Below, one piece after another: positions 38,593 to 46,585 of a DNA stretch of 64,000 bases; within the stretch, counting starts at the first letter, position 1, and each line of letters opens with the position of its first letter. Made by a program: the position numbers and the translations under genes. Below the pieces are notes generated by a model. That model did not search any database and had not been told where the DNA came from. It saw only the letters and a list, made by a program, of their open reading frames with translations. Origin of the DNA: Providencia rettgeri (GTDB lineage Bacteria > Pseudomonadota > Gammaproteobacteria > Enterobacterales > Enterobacteriaceae); contig NZ_CP163512.1 of the NCBI RefSeq assembly GCF_041075285.1, positions 744,001 through 808,000 of the forward strand. Reading direction: 5' to 3'.

Positions 38593-38610
38593 GGTGGCCC
38601 TAAGGCCACC
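38593..38610. terminator. Hairpin after the BASS transporter gene
   Basis: GGTGGCC and GGCCACC form a 7-bp GC-rich stem with a 4-nt loop, 90 bp beyond the minus-strand stop at 38700. Confidence 0.5.
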
Positions 38611-38699
38611 ATAAGTATTAATACCGATCGCGCCCTATACTACAACGCTCACGGCTGTACTGCTTGGGATGCTCTTTTACTGAGTCGCTTAAACCGTAT

Positions 38700-39611
38700 C
38701 TATTTAGTTGGCTTTCCTTGCCAGTATCCAGCGAGTAAAGAGCCTGATAGGTTATGCCAAACGGAAAACAGTGCGCCTGGAAGCGCAGCCATAGCACCAA
38801 AATATTGTGCGCCTAAAGTGGCGGCTAAACCTGAATTTTGCATACCAACTTCAATGGCTAAAGTTCGACACGTTGACTCATCAAAACCAAATAAGCGTCC
38901 GCCCCAATAGCCACCAATCAGACCAATTCCATTATGTAATACCACTGCAATGGCTACCATAAAGCCAACTGAGGCAATATGGCTTTGGCTACCAGCAACG
39001 ACTGCACTGATAATGGCTAATATGCAGATCATTGACAAAAAAGGTAAAAACGGTTCAATTTTCTTCACTATTTTACTGAAAAGGTGATGAATGATTAATC
39101 CTGCAATAATTGGAATAATCACAATTTGTAATATAGAAAGCAGCATCCCCATAACGTTTACACTAATTGAGGTATCTGCATATAACAGAGTCAATAGAGG
39201 TGTTGCAAACACGCCAACCAAGGTAGATACCGAGGAAATCGTAACAGATAATGCAACATCCCCACGTGCTAAATAGATCATCACATTTGAAGCGGTGCCA
39301 CTTGCCACGCTACCCACTAATATCATTCCAACGGCAAGATCAGCAGGCATATTAAATGCTTTAGCTAAAAGCCAAGCAGCGAGAGGCATAATCAAGTAAT
39401 GAATAAAGGTACAAATAATCACAGGGGCCGGTCTTGTCACTACACGTTTAAAATCACTAATCCTTAGTGTTACACCCATAGTAAACATAATTAGCATTAG
39501 CAAGTAGCTAATAAACGGGGAGATCCCTGTAAATGAGTTTGGCGTATAATAAGCCGCGATTGATAAGAGCAAAGCCCATAATGGGAATAAGCGAGTGACT
39601 TTAGACAACAT
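38700..39611 (-). CDS. BASS-family transporter (bile acid:Na+ symporter family; PanS/YocS-like)
   Basis: A 303-aa inner-membrane protein with about ten hydrophobic segments. The family motifs [21 protein letters not shown] near residues 100-120 and [16 protein letters not shown] near 250 form the crossed-helix sodium site. Bacterial members move pantothenate/pantoate or other organic anions; the substrate is not readable here. It is a single gene flanked by non-coding DNA. Confidence 0.87.
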   Translation of the reverse strand: MLSKVTRLFPLWALLLSIAAYYTPNSFTGISPFISYLLMLIMFTMGVTLRISDFKRVVTRPAPVIICTFIHYLIMPLAAWLLAKAFNMPADLAVGMILVGSVASGTASNVMIYLARGDVALSVTISSVSTLVGVFATPLLTLLYADTSISVNVMGMLLSILQIVIIPIIAGLIIHHLFSKIVKKIEPFLPFLSMICILAIISAVVAGSQSHIASVGFMVAIAVVLHNGIGLIGGYWGGRLFGFDESTCRTLAIEVGMQNSGLAATLGAQYFGAMAALPGALFSVWHNLSGSLLAGYWQGKPTK

Positions 39612-40296
39612 TGAGACATTCCTTTTTATCTATTTCCCTATTTTTCAATGGGTAGTGAGATTATATTAATCGAGGGTGATTGTGAATTTGTAGCCCAATT
39701 CGTGTAAGTAATCCATAAGTTTTTTATAGATAACCATCAATTTGACTATAAAAGTGGATGATAAATGAGTCAATTACAGGGCAGTATCTTTAGCAACTTA
39801 GCTTAAGATTAAAAAAATATTTCGGCTTACTATGAGGTTAACTTATTTTTTCGTTACGATAAATTTATTTACCTAGTGATGCCCGATTTTCTTAAATAAG
39901 TCTACGATAATTAGATAGTCAGGTCTGAGGGAATAACGGAATGAGACGATAGTCAATATATGCCAAAATGATGAGATATTATACTAATTAGATTGAATTC
40001 TAAAACTTTTAACTTTCGCATTTGGTCTTAAGTGTGCTATGCCAGAAGATAGCATTATCCCCTTAGAGCGTGAAGAATAAATTGCATGTGCCCGCGGCAC
40101 AGTGAATTAAATGCTATCTCATATTATGAATGACACGACTATGCGGGATACATACATTGGCATTAGGCTAATAAGCAATTTTCTTATTATAAGCTTTTGT
40201 GCCAAGTTATTCTTGATAGCTAAGTGCAATTTGGTAGACTCCAAAGTGGATGGAAAAACTCGACTTATGTTAAATGCCAAGATAGAAGGATCTATA
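39612..40296. other. Intergenic stretch without a supported gene
   Basis: 685 bp, AT-rich. The open frame that extends upstream of 40297 to 40111 has no ribosome site and no recognisable content. I see nothing else here. Confidence 0.4.
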
Positions 40297-40662
40297 ATGA
40301 GAACGCTGATATGCATGCTATTTTTGCTACTAGGTAATACATTCACTTACGCGGATACAAAAAGTGAAATTGAAGAATTACAAAAATCTACGGATATTGC
40401 TTTATTCTGAATTGAGAGAGACAATTGGGTAAACGAGCAAGCAGATGACCTTGTGTTGGATTGGTGGACGCCTGAAGAGATATACGAGCGTAAGGATGGC
40501 GGGAGATACTTGACGTATAAAACAACGACTAGGGCTATTGTTGACGCTTGGATAGGGAAAGTAACTCGATCATATTGCTACACAACATTTATTTCTAATC
40601 CAAAAGGAATTATTACTTCTTGGCGGACGAAGGGAACTTGTGCTTATCACACCAAGTCATGA
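40297..40662 (+). pseudogene. Small exported protein interrupted by an in-frame TGA
   Basis: MRTLICMLFLLLGNTFTYA is a clear signal peptide, with AGAAGGA before the ATG. The mature part reads DTKSEIEELQKSTDIALF, then a TGA at 40408-40410. It continues in the same frame as IERDNWVNEQADDLVLDWW to a normal stop at 40662. One nonsense change therefore splits a protein of about 120 aa. Family unknown. A conserved tryptophan-rich DWWTPEEIY segment and a late cysteine pair may help in searches. Confidence 0.55.
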
Positions 40663-40671
40663 CAAAGTGAA

Positions 40672-40900
40672 GTGGTCATTAATATTTGGCCTCAGTTTTA
40701 GCGTTTTTTGAATATAATCGTTCCGATTCATTGAGCGTTAAATTACCGTTATACTGATGAGGTCTGAGTTGATTGTAATAGCCAATGATATATCGGGTTA
40801 TTTCTTGTTGTGTTTCGATAAAACTTGGATATCCTGATGTGCTTTTTAAACTTCAAAAAGCACTCTATGGGTGCATTATCCCAGCATTTTTTGTCTCAAT
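40672..40900 (-). mobile_element. IS3-family transposase remnant (3' end)
   Basis: On the minus strand CWDNAPIECFLKFKKH, the end of the DDE core, is followed in shifted frames by HQYNGNLTLNESERLY and NAKTEAKY. These match the C-terminus of the intact IS911-like OrfB ([16 protein letters not shown]). The outer end GTGGTCATTAATATTTGGCC resembles the IS911-type terminal repeat. Frameshifts make it inactive. Confidence 0.75.
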
Positions 40901-40965
40901 CAGCTTTGCTTTACTTGATAGCGCAGAGTCATTGCTGGTGACTCTTGCTTGTATAATGACTTCCT

Positions 40966-41595
40966 TGGACTGAATGGAAAAGTAACTTCGTCGGTAATTT
41001 TAATCTTGATGGGCCACTAACACAGAGCTATTTTTCATCATCACTGAGACTTCTTTTTTTGCTGAAAGAAACAAATGGAACAAAAGAAAACATCGATATC
41101 AGAGAAAGTATCTTAAACTCACTGGATAATAAAAAGTCGAAATGGTCCCATGGGCGTTCTTCAGTTCTTCGTCGTGTTGGTTTGTGGTCACAAGGTATAT
41201 TAAATTATAGCGATAACATAACCTATGAAAATGCAAGAAAAAAAAGACTTGAAAGGTTGGTGTTTGAAAAAATAGCGTACATTAATATTATGAAGTCGTC
41301 GGGGAAAAACAGAACATCTGATAAAAAGCTTACTGAATTTGTTAAGAGTCACAAAACTGAAATTAAACAACAAATAGAGTTACTGAAGCCCAATATTGTT
41401 ATATGTGGCGGGACATTTAGGGTGGTTAAAAATCACATTTTTTGCTCGATGGTGAAAATTAGTGACGAACTGTTTTGGTCAGAAGGGATCTATTTTATCA
41501 AGTCCTGCCACCCCGCATATTTTGGCGAAAAAGAGCGTGTTGTTTACCAACGAATTATAAAAAATTTTGAGATATATAAGCAATATGTAATTTAA
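40966..41595 (+). pseudogene. Uracil-DNA-glycosylase-like protein, 5' end lost
   Basis: A coding frame begins without a start codon at about 40966 (PWTEWKSNFVGNF) right beside the IS3 remnant and runs to a stop at 41595. The IAYINIMKSSGK, PNIVICGGTF and KSCHPAYFG segments resemble uracil-DNA glycosylase-fold proteins of unknown function, the last including a conserved histidine. The only internal start is a TTG at 41059. The gene was probably truncated by the IS event. Confidence 0.5.
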
Positions 41596-41735
41596 CAGAT
41601 TGAAATTAAAATGTTTTTTTAAATATTGAATCTACTCAGCAGCAGTATCGTGATAGATATAATTAGTTCGATTTAAAATACATAATGAATCAGTGCTTCG
41701 ATGAAGGCGCGTTTTTTTAGCGATACAAGGTTTAT

Positions 41736-42299
41736 ATGGAATACCAATTCAAGTCATACAGTAAAGGTAGCAAGAAAAAATCATTACCTACTTATGTTTT
41801 TGTTATCCTTTACGGCTCTTGGCTAGCTTATTTATATCTATCGTTTTATTTAGGCGACAACATTGTGTTATTTGATTGGTTTCCTAAATGGACGATTATT
41901 ATTGCTTTTGCCATTTTTACAGGGGTAATAGGGGGAATTTGGTACCCCTTTTTCCGCCCGTCAAAATATGTAATTGGTGATTTTCTTTGGGGCGGCTTTC
42001 TTGGCCTTATGCTAATTATTCCAACATTTAATGTGCTTACTTATTTATCATTAGACCAAACAATTCAATACCAAACAGAATATGACATTGTATCGCCAGG
42101 GCCTCCGCGGCTTAAAGGCCCTGGATGTGAATATGGTATACAGATAAAAGAAATCTATACAAAGAAATGGGTTTTACGGTGCATTAGCGATCCGAAATCG
42201 AAAACTAAGGAAAATACGGGAACAGTGTGGGTTACAACAAAAACAGGACCTATTGGTGCAGATATTGTTGATTACCAATTCTCTCCTTTTAACCGTTAA
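41736..42299 (+). CDS. Membrane protein of unknown function, 187 aa
   Basis: Three hydrophobic helices lie at about residues 18-38, 50-70 and 80-105. A soluble C-terminal domain of about 75 residues follows and carries two cysteines (GPGCEYGI and VLRCISD). AAGG sits seven nt before the ATG. It is close to type VI cargo genes and could be an immunity protein, but that is inferred from position only. Confidence 0.6.
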   Translation: MEYQFKSYSKGSKKKSLPTYVFVILYGSWLAYLYLSFYLGDNIVLFDWFPKWTIIIAFAIFTGVIGGIWYPFFRPSKYVIGDFLWGGFLGLMLIIPTFNVLTYLSLDQTIQYQTEYDIVSPGPPRLKGPGCEYGIQIKEIYTKKWVLRCISDPKSKTKENTGTVWVTTKTGPIGADIVDYQFSPFNR

Positions 42300-42355
42300 C
42301 GCTGATTTACCTTGTATGGAGTGAATATTATCAATTTCTGATAACGAGAGGGACT

Positions 42356-42868
42356 ATGTTACAGCAAGATAGCCTTAAACAAGATGTTATTGCATCTGTA
42401 AAAAAATCATTAAATGTTGAACATTTTTACCACAGAATTAGACCCGATATTTCACCATTCATTAGTGCAACCTCAACTTTATCGCTAAAAAACCTTGATA
42501 AATGGGAACGTCTAATTCGCTGGGAGATATACTCATCTAACGTCCAAATGTCTAAGGCTAATAACCAACTAATTGGTTCTTTTAGATGGTTGGATTTATG
42601 TAATGCAGATGGCTACAAGCGAGAGCGAGCACTAAAGGTGCTGACGGGGGGAGCACCAAACAGTTTTCTACTTGCTTTGGTGTTTCGAAAACTGAATGAC
42701 TGGGTGCCTGAAGTTAGAATTGCTGCACGTAATGCATTACCATTAATTGCAGAACAATCCGACCCAGAGGTTATCGTTGATGTCTTATTTATAATGCTTC
42801 CCTATTGGAACTCATGGGGAAGAATAGGGGATGAAGAAAAACAAATACAGCCTCTAATACTTCATTAG
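42356..42868 (+). pseudogene. HEAT-repeat protein, 3' end truncated
   Basis: A soluble protein with a HEAT-like repeat near the end (VPEVRIAARNALPLIAEQ). A strong GAGAGGGA ribosome site precedes the ATG. The last ten codons (from about 42837) run antisense through the hcp gene on the other strand, so the true C-terminus is missing. Similar HEAT proteins occur beside type VI cargo genes. Function unknown. Confidence 0.55.
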
Positions 42869-43100
42869 TATCTAACGCAGTAGAAAGCAGCGGCGATGAT
42901 TTATCAATTAATTTAGTAAACACAACGGGTTGATACGCTGCATTTTGAGATCGAAATGAACCACTATTTAAACTAATAACTTGAATTTCATCTTCGTGAC
43001 CAATCTGGTGACGATTACCAATTGAATCAATGGTAGAACATCCTGCCGAAATCAAGCCTTGATTCTTACCAGTTAAAGTTAAATAAATAGGCTCTGCCAT
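42837..43100 (-). pseudogene. hcp: Hcp, type VI secretion tube protein, 3' truncated
   Basis: Starts MAEPIYLTLTGKNQGLISAG, the standard Hcp N-terminus, with AAAGGA upstream. It continues through STIDSIGNRHQIGHEDEIQV and FTKLIDKSSPLLSTALDTNE. After VLEAVFVF, about residue 88 of an expected 160 or so, it runs into the HEAT gene on the opposite strand. The tube protein is therefore about half length and cannot form normal rings. Confidence 0.82.
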
Positions 43101-43113
43101 AAAAAGTCCTTTG

Positions 43114-43506
43114 TTAATCACATAGAGATATGTTTTTGACATACGTCGTTGGAGACATCCACGATATTCTATCGCATGTTAAATACCCCTCATCTTTAAG
43201 GTAATAATTAACCGCAAATGCAATCGGCACCCCACTAAAAATCCCTATGAATAATAAGTACATAAGGTATTTAAATATTATTTTATTATATTTAGGGAGT
43301 CTATTGAAAACAATGGAGTACACGCTCCCACCAAGAGCATACAATACAGTTGGAAAGCCTATAGCACACATAGCAATAGGGCCTGAAAAAATAATAATAT
43401 CCTTCATTTGAAATAATGATAAAACATAATCGTATATCAGTACGCTAATCAAAAAACAGATAATAAAAAGTAGAATGCCTAATAACAACATCGCCCATTT
43501 TGGCAT
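43114..43506 (-). CDS. DUF1240-like membrane protein, probable immunity protein
   Basis: A 130-aa protein with three or four hydrophobic helices (about residues 5-28, 38-62, 80-102). Its C-terminal tail, CDRISWMSPTTYVKNISLC, resembles the DUF1240 end pattern. AAGGGG precedes the ATG, and only two bases separate it from the effector-like gene, so translation is coupled. Position right after a membrane-active effector candidate suggests a cognate immunity role (inference). Confidence 0.65.
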   Translation of the reverse strand: MPKWAMLLLGILLFIICFLISVLIYDYVLSLFQMKDIIIFSGPIAMCAIGFPTVLYALGGSVYSIVFNRLPKYNKIIFKYLMYLLFIGIFSGVPIAFAVNYYLKDEGYLTCDRISWMSPTTYVKNISLCD

Positions 43507-43508
43507 AA

Positions 43509-44411
43509 TTACCCCTTAGGCCACATATGAAAAGCTTTATTAATATCCGCAGTCGGCTTGTATTCTCTTTCCCATGTGGTTTTTAATAATTCAATCACTT
43601 TTTCGCTGATTTGATACTTCTTATCTAAATACTCCAACCCAACTGCAACACCAAATCCAACTAAAAAAACAATTCCAGCAACAGCTATAATGCTCCCCCC
43701 CACCAAAGCAGTACCGAGTAAAAACGTACCAGTAGCCCATGAGGCAGCAGCGACTAAAGCCGTTTTCGCCATATCTACCGTGACATTGCCAAGAAAATCC
43801 GCAAAGGCATAATCATCCTTAAAAAGCCATTCAAGTCCACGGTAAACAGCAGAAAAAACAAGACAAAAACGAATACCTCTTGCAATACCTGCCTCTAACC
43901 CTTGTTGCCCGATCCCCATATTCAACATCACAGGGTTAGCTGCACCATACCGGGTTCCGGTCACAATACGCCTTACGCCTGCATAGCCGGATATGTGTAT
44001 CATTCGGTTGCCATTCGCAGCAATATGTTCAGTCGCTGTTATGCCTAATTGCCTGAATTCACGAATTAAAACATAGATATCAGGTGTATCACGAAGAGTT
44101 CCTGCATAAGGAGAAATAGGGTCTGTCACATTGAAAATATGTCTAAAGGGGTTATTTCTTCGCTCATCTTCTTTTCGTCTTGCGTTTATATCACCTGCAT
44201 TGACGACCTCTCTGGGCTTAATATCGTCAATAATTCCAACTGCTTCATTAGGGCTAATCAATGCATCATATTGAATATTCGCATTTAAAGCTTCAGTCAC
44301 GCCAATGACATCAAAATATTCATGTTGTGGTTTTAACCGATTAACCCCGACATTACCTTTAAGATAATCACCTAGATATCCGCTTAATGTCGGATCATAT
44401 TTTTTAACCAT
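43509..44411 (-). CDS. Putative type VI effector with C-terminal membrane-insertion domain
   Basis: A 300-aa protein. The N-terminal half is soluble. From about residue 170 it has glycine/alanine-rich hydrophobic stretches (GIARGIRFCLVFSAVYRG, then LVAAASWATGTFLLG and IIAVAGIVFLVGFGVAVG), as in pore-forming toxins. I start at MVKKYDPTL (44411) because AAGGA is well spaced for it. The linked immunity-like gene and adjacent hcp suggest type VI cargo that acts on the inner membrane. No family name is certain. Confidence 0.6.
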   Translation of the reverse strand: MVKKYDPTLSGYLGDYLKGNVGVNRLKPQHEYFDVIGVTEALNANIQYDALISPNEAVGIIDDIKPREVVNAGDINARRKEDERRNNPFRHIFNVTDPISPYAGTLRDTPDIYVLIREFRQLGITATEHIAANGNRMIHISGYAGVRRIVTGTRYGAANPVMLNMGIGQQGLEAGIARGIRFCLVFSAVYRGLEWLFKDDYAFADFLGNVTVDMAKTALVAAASWATGTFLLGTALVGGSIIAVAGIVFLVGFGVAVGLEYLDKKYQISEKVIELLKTTWEREYKPTADINKAFHMWPKG

Positions 44412-44559
44412 AATCATCTTCCTTAAGATTATTACGTTAATTTAGCTTAAGGTTAAATCAACCATCCAAACAGGTCAAAAAATGTCAAGGCTAAGTTAAA
44501 GTGTCTAAAACAGCCCGTTAGTCACAATGGTTCTGCGCAACAAAATTAGGACACTTTTC

Positions 44560-44862
44560 AGAAGGCGCTTTCATTATACCACAGGCGAAAGGTGATTATT
44601 CGCCGTGTGTAATCGCGTTAAATTGTAATAACGAAGATAATCCAGTTCGTCCTCTTTCATTTCTGTCCGATTTGCATGGTTTTTTAATAACCAATCATGC
44701 TTTAAACTTCCAAAAAACGTTCAACAACTGCATTATCCCAGCAAGCCCCAACATCGCCTTGGCTTGAGCGCATATCATAGCTTTTCAGTAACACTTGATA
44801 TTGCCCACGTGTATATTGACTCCCTCGGTCACTGTGAAACACACGATCTTTTGAGGGAGAAC
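44560..44862 (-). mobile_element. IS3-family transposase remnant
   Basis: Minus-strand frames read VFHSDRGSQYTRGQYQVLL and CWDNAVVERFLEV, then in another frame MKEDELDYLRYYNLTRLHT. These are the last two DDE motifs and C-terminus of an IS3-family OrfB, with an internal stop. It ends near 44560 close to a possible outer end TTAGGACACTTTT. The upstream half of the element is missing. Confidence 0.75.
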
Positions 44863-44869
44863 GCAAGTT

Positions 44870-45187
44870 ATGGAAGCAATTATGGATTCTATTATGGATG
44901 ACCGCAGGAAAGGACTTATAGATCAAACTAAGGTTATGGAACAGCGCGGCATGATTGCATTGCGTGAAGAACAGAAAAAATCTGAACAGCGAGCACAGGA
45001 AACGTTATCTATCAATATGGATAATCAAGCGGCTCAGGTGGTTGACATAATCACCAATGCGTTATCTGAGGCTCTACAGCAAAATGCTAAGTTGGAAATT
45101 ACTGTTGTGAGTGGCGATAAAAAAACAACGCAGTATTTAACTCCTAAATCAAATGGTAGAATTACGTTTCCTATGGAGACCTTATGA
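44870..45187 (+). CDS. Hypothetical protein, possibly 5' truncated by the IS remnant
   Basis: A 105-aa charged, probably coiled-coil protein (GLIDQTKVMEQRGMIALREE), followed by a small beta-rich end. GAGGGAG precedes the ATG at the IS junction, so either the native start survives or the gene has lost its 5' part. It precedes the lipoprotein genes by 32 bp. Family unknown. Confidence 0.4.
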   Translation: MEAIMDSIMDDRRKGLIDQTKVMEQRGMIALREEQKKSEQRAQETLSINMDNQAAQVVDIITNALSEALQQNAKLEITVVSGDKKTTQYLTPKSNGRITFPMETL

Positions 45188-45219
45188 TAATTTGATATTT
45201 TACATTGGAATCAATAAGT

Positions 45220-45735
45220 ATGATAAAAAAGTGTATATTAAGCCTAATGATTGCTATTTTATCTGGATGTGACGGTAAAGAGAATAAAGTCATTGGAAAC
45301 ACACATGTTAGCGCCACTCAATTTAATGGTTATTCAAACAGTAAAATAATCCAATTTAATGGAAAACTAAATAATAATATAAGTGATTTTAATGGCGATT
45401 ATATTTGTGAAATTAGCCAAAGTATGAATCAGTTAGCTATCTATAATGGACATAAGAATGTGTTCCCATCAGTAGTGACACACGCTAAATTAACGATCAA
45501 AGATGGCGTTATGACAATTCATGGTATGAAATATGGTAATTACATAAGTCACAAGATGACACTTTCAGATCCTTATATTGATGAAACAGGACGTGTATAT
45601 AAGTCGGAGATTCAATTAGAATATAAAGACCGCTACACGCGAGAGGATTTCTCAAAAAAATATGGTATTGCAATGATCTCACAAATCTATCTAATAGATA
45701 AAAGATTTATGCAACAATTTACGAACTGTAAGTAA
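45220..45735 (+). CDS. Lipoprotein of unknown function, 171 aa
   Basis: MIKKCILSLMIAILSGC is a lipoprotein signal with lipobox LSGC. The mature part includes FNGDYICEISQ, VVTHAKLTIKDG and a final FTNCK. I start at 45220; the longer frame from 45205 adds residues before the signal. It is paralogous to the next gene (GNY/GDY, ELTI/KLTI and terminal NCK). Tandem lipoproteins beside toxin genes are often immunity proteins, but this is only a positional inference. Confidence 0.65.
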   Translation: MIKKCILSLMIAILSGCDGKENKVIGNTHVSATQFNGYSNSKIIQFNGKLNNNISDFNGDYICEISQSMNQLAIYNGHKNVFPSVVTHAKLTIKDGVMTIHGMKYGNYISHKMTLSDPYIDETGRVYKSEIQLEYKDRYTREDFSKKYGIAMISQIYLIDKRFMQQFTNCK

Positions 45736-45813
45736 AATTACTATCAAAGAACTACGGCTTTAATTGCTATATTATCAAGATATAAATTAAATTTGATCAA
45801 GCAAGGAAATTTC

Positions 45814-46255
45814 ATGAATAAAAGATGGATTGTATCGGTATCAATAATATTTTTGCTTGCTTGCAAAGAGAGCAGGGCAGAGAGCATTGAAGGGAATTAT
45901 TCTTGTAATATAGGATCTTTATTCAATGCAATGTCACATGATAGAAAAGGTGATTTTACTTTTCCTTTTGGGACGGAATATGCTGAATTAACGATCCAAA
46001 ATAACACTGACAGTAAGTGGGATGGACATTGGTTCTTACGTTGGCCATGTTATGGTTCGCCAAAGTAGTAAGAAAAAACTAAAAAGCGTTGTTGATGTTA
46101 ATGTTGATATTGATGCGGGTGATTACTTATATGATAACGGGATGAGCATTGAAATTTTTTCTCCTAAGAAAAAAAGAGGGCAACTGTATTCTGTAAATCC
46201 CATTACCAATAAAACAACGTCATTGCAGTTATTATTAAACTGTAAAAAGAAATAA
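45814..46255 (+). pseudogene. Paralogous lipoprotein, frameshifted
   Basis: Frame 1 starts MNKRWIVSVSIIFLLAC (lipobox LLAC, AAGGA upstream) and gives IEGNYSCNIGSLF and AELTIQNN, then ends in a stop at 46068. Frame 2 continues from 46022 as MDIGSYVGHVMVRQ and ends LLLNCKKK at 46255. Removing one G from the GGG near 46019-46021 joins them and restores similarity to the neighbour (GSYVGHVM against GNYISHKM). Confidence 0.65.
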
Positions 46256-46281
46256 GTAGATTCTTTTCTATATTAGCTATT

Positions 46282-46302
46282 AGCCGCCTATACGGCTTTT
46301 TT
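46282..46302 (+). terminator. Terminator after the lipoprotein pair
   Basis: AGCCG pairs with CGGCT around a 6-nt loop, followed by six T residues, 27 bp after the stop. Between 46303 and 46540 I see no gene. Confidence 0.75.
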
Positions 46303-46540
46303 CATTTCTGGAGTTCCCCTATCACTGACCCACCAAATTTGGCTGGCGGAGTCTGAATTAAGTTTGTAGTGCATTGATTTTAAATTAATAAAATCCAATT
46401 CAACTTTTAATTTGGGCCTAAAGTTTATTTTATTTTTTTTGATGGTGGATCTAAAATCCGATTCGTATCTTAGCATAGCTGGGTAAGTTAAGGAGAGAAT
46501 AAAATTTGGCTGTTAGCTTTAATCAAAAGCAAATGATAGT

Positions 46541-46570
46541 AACACCTGCATCTTGTGCAATGCAGGTGTT
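46541..46570 (-). terminator. Hairpin after hamB
   Basis: AACACCTGCAT and ATGCAGGTGTT form an 11-bp perfect stem with an 8-nt loop, 16 bp after the hamB stop on the minus strand. Confidence 0.7.
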
Positions 46571-46585
46571 ATTTGAGTGTACTTG

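Noticed and set aside
38560..38910. Plus-strand 116-aa frame antisense to the BASS transporter.
   Set aside because: It is a shadow of the clear transporter gene on the minus strand and has no ribosome site or family features.
46330..46360. GGCTGGCGGAGTCTGAA resembles the ssrA 3' end at 62213, as a possible left att site of the island.
   Set aside because: The match needs two indels and stops after about 17 bases; the CCA side (TGGTGGA) is not kept. It could be chance, so no att feature is listed.
46288..46476. Minus-strand 62-aa frame after the lipoprotein genes.
   Set aside because: It overlaps the terminator at 46282-46302 and has no ribosome site or known family.
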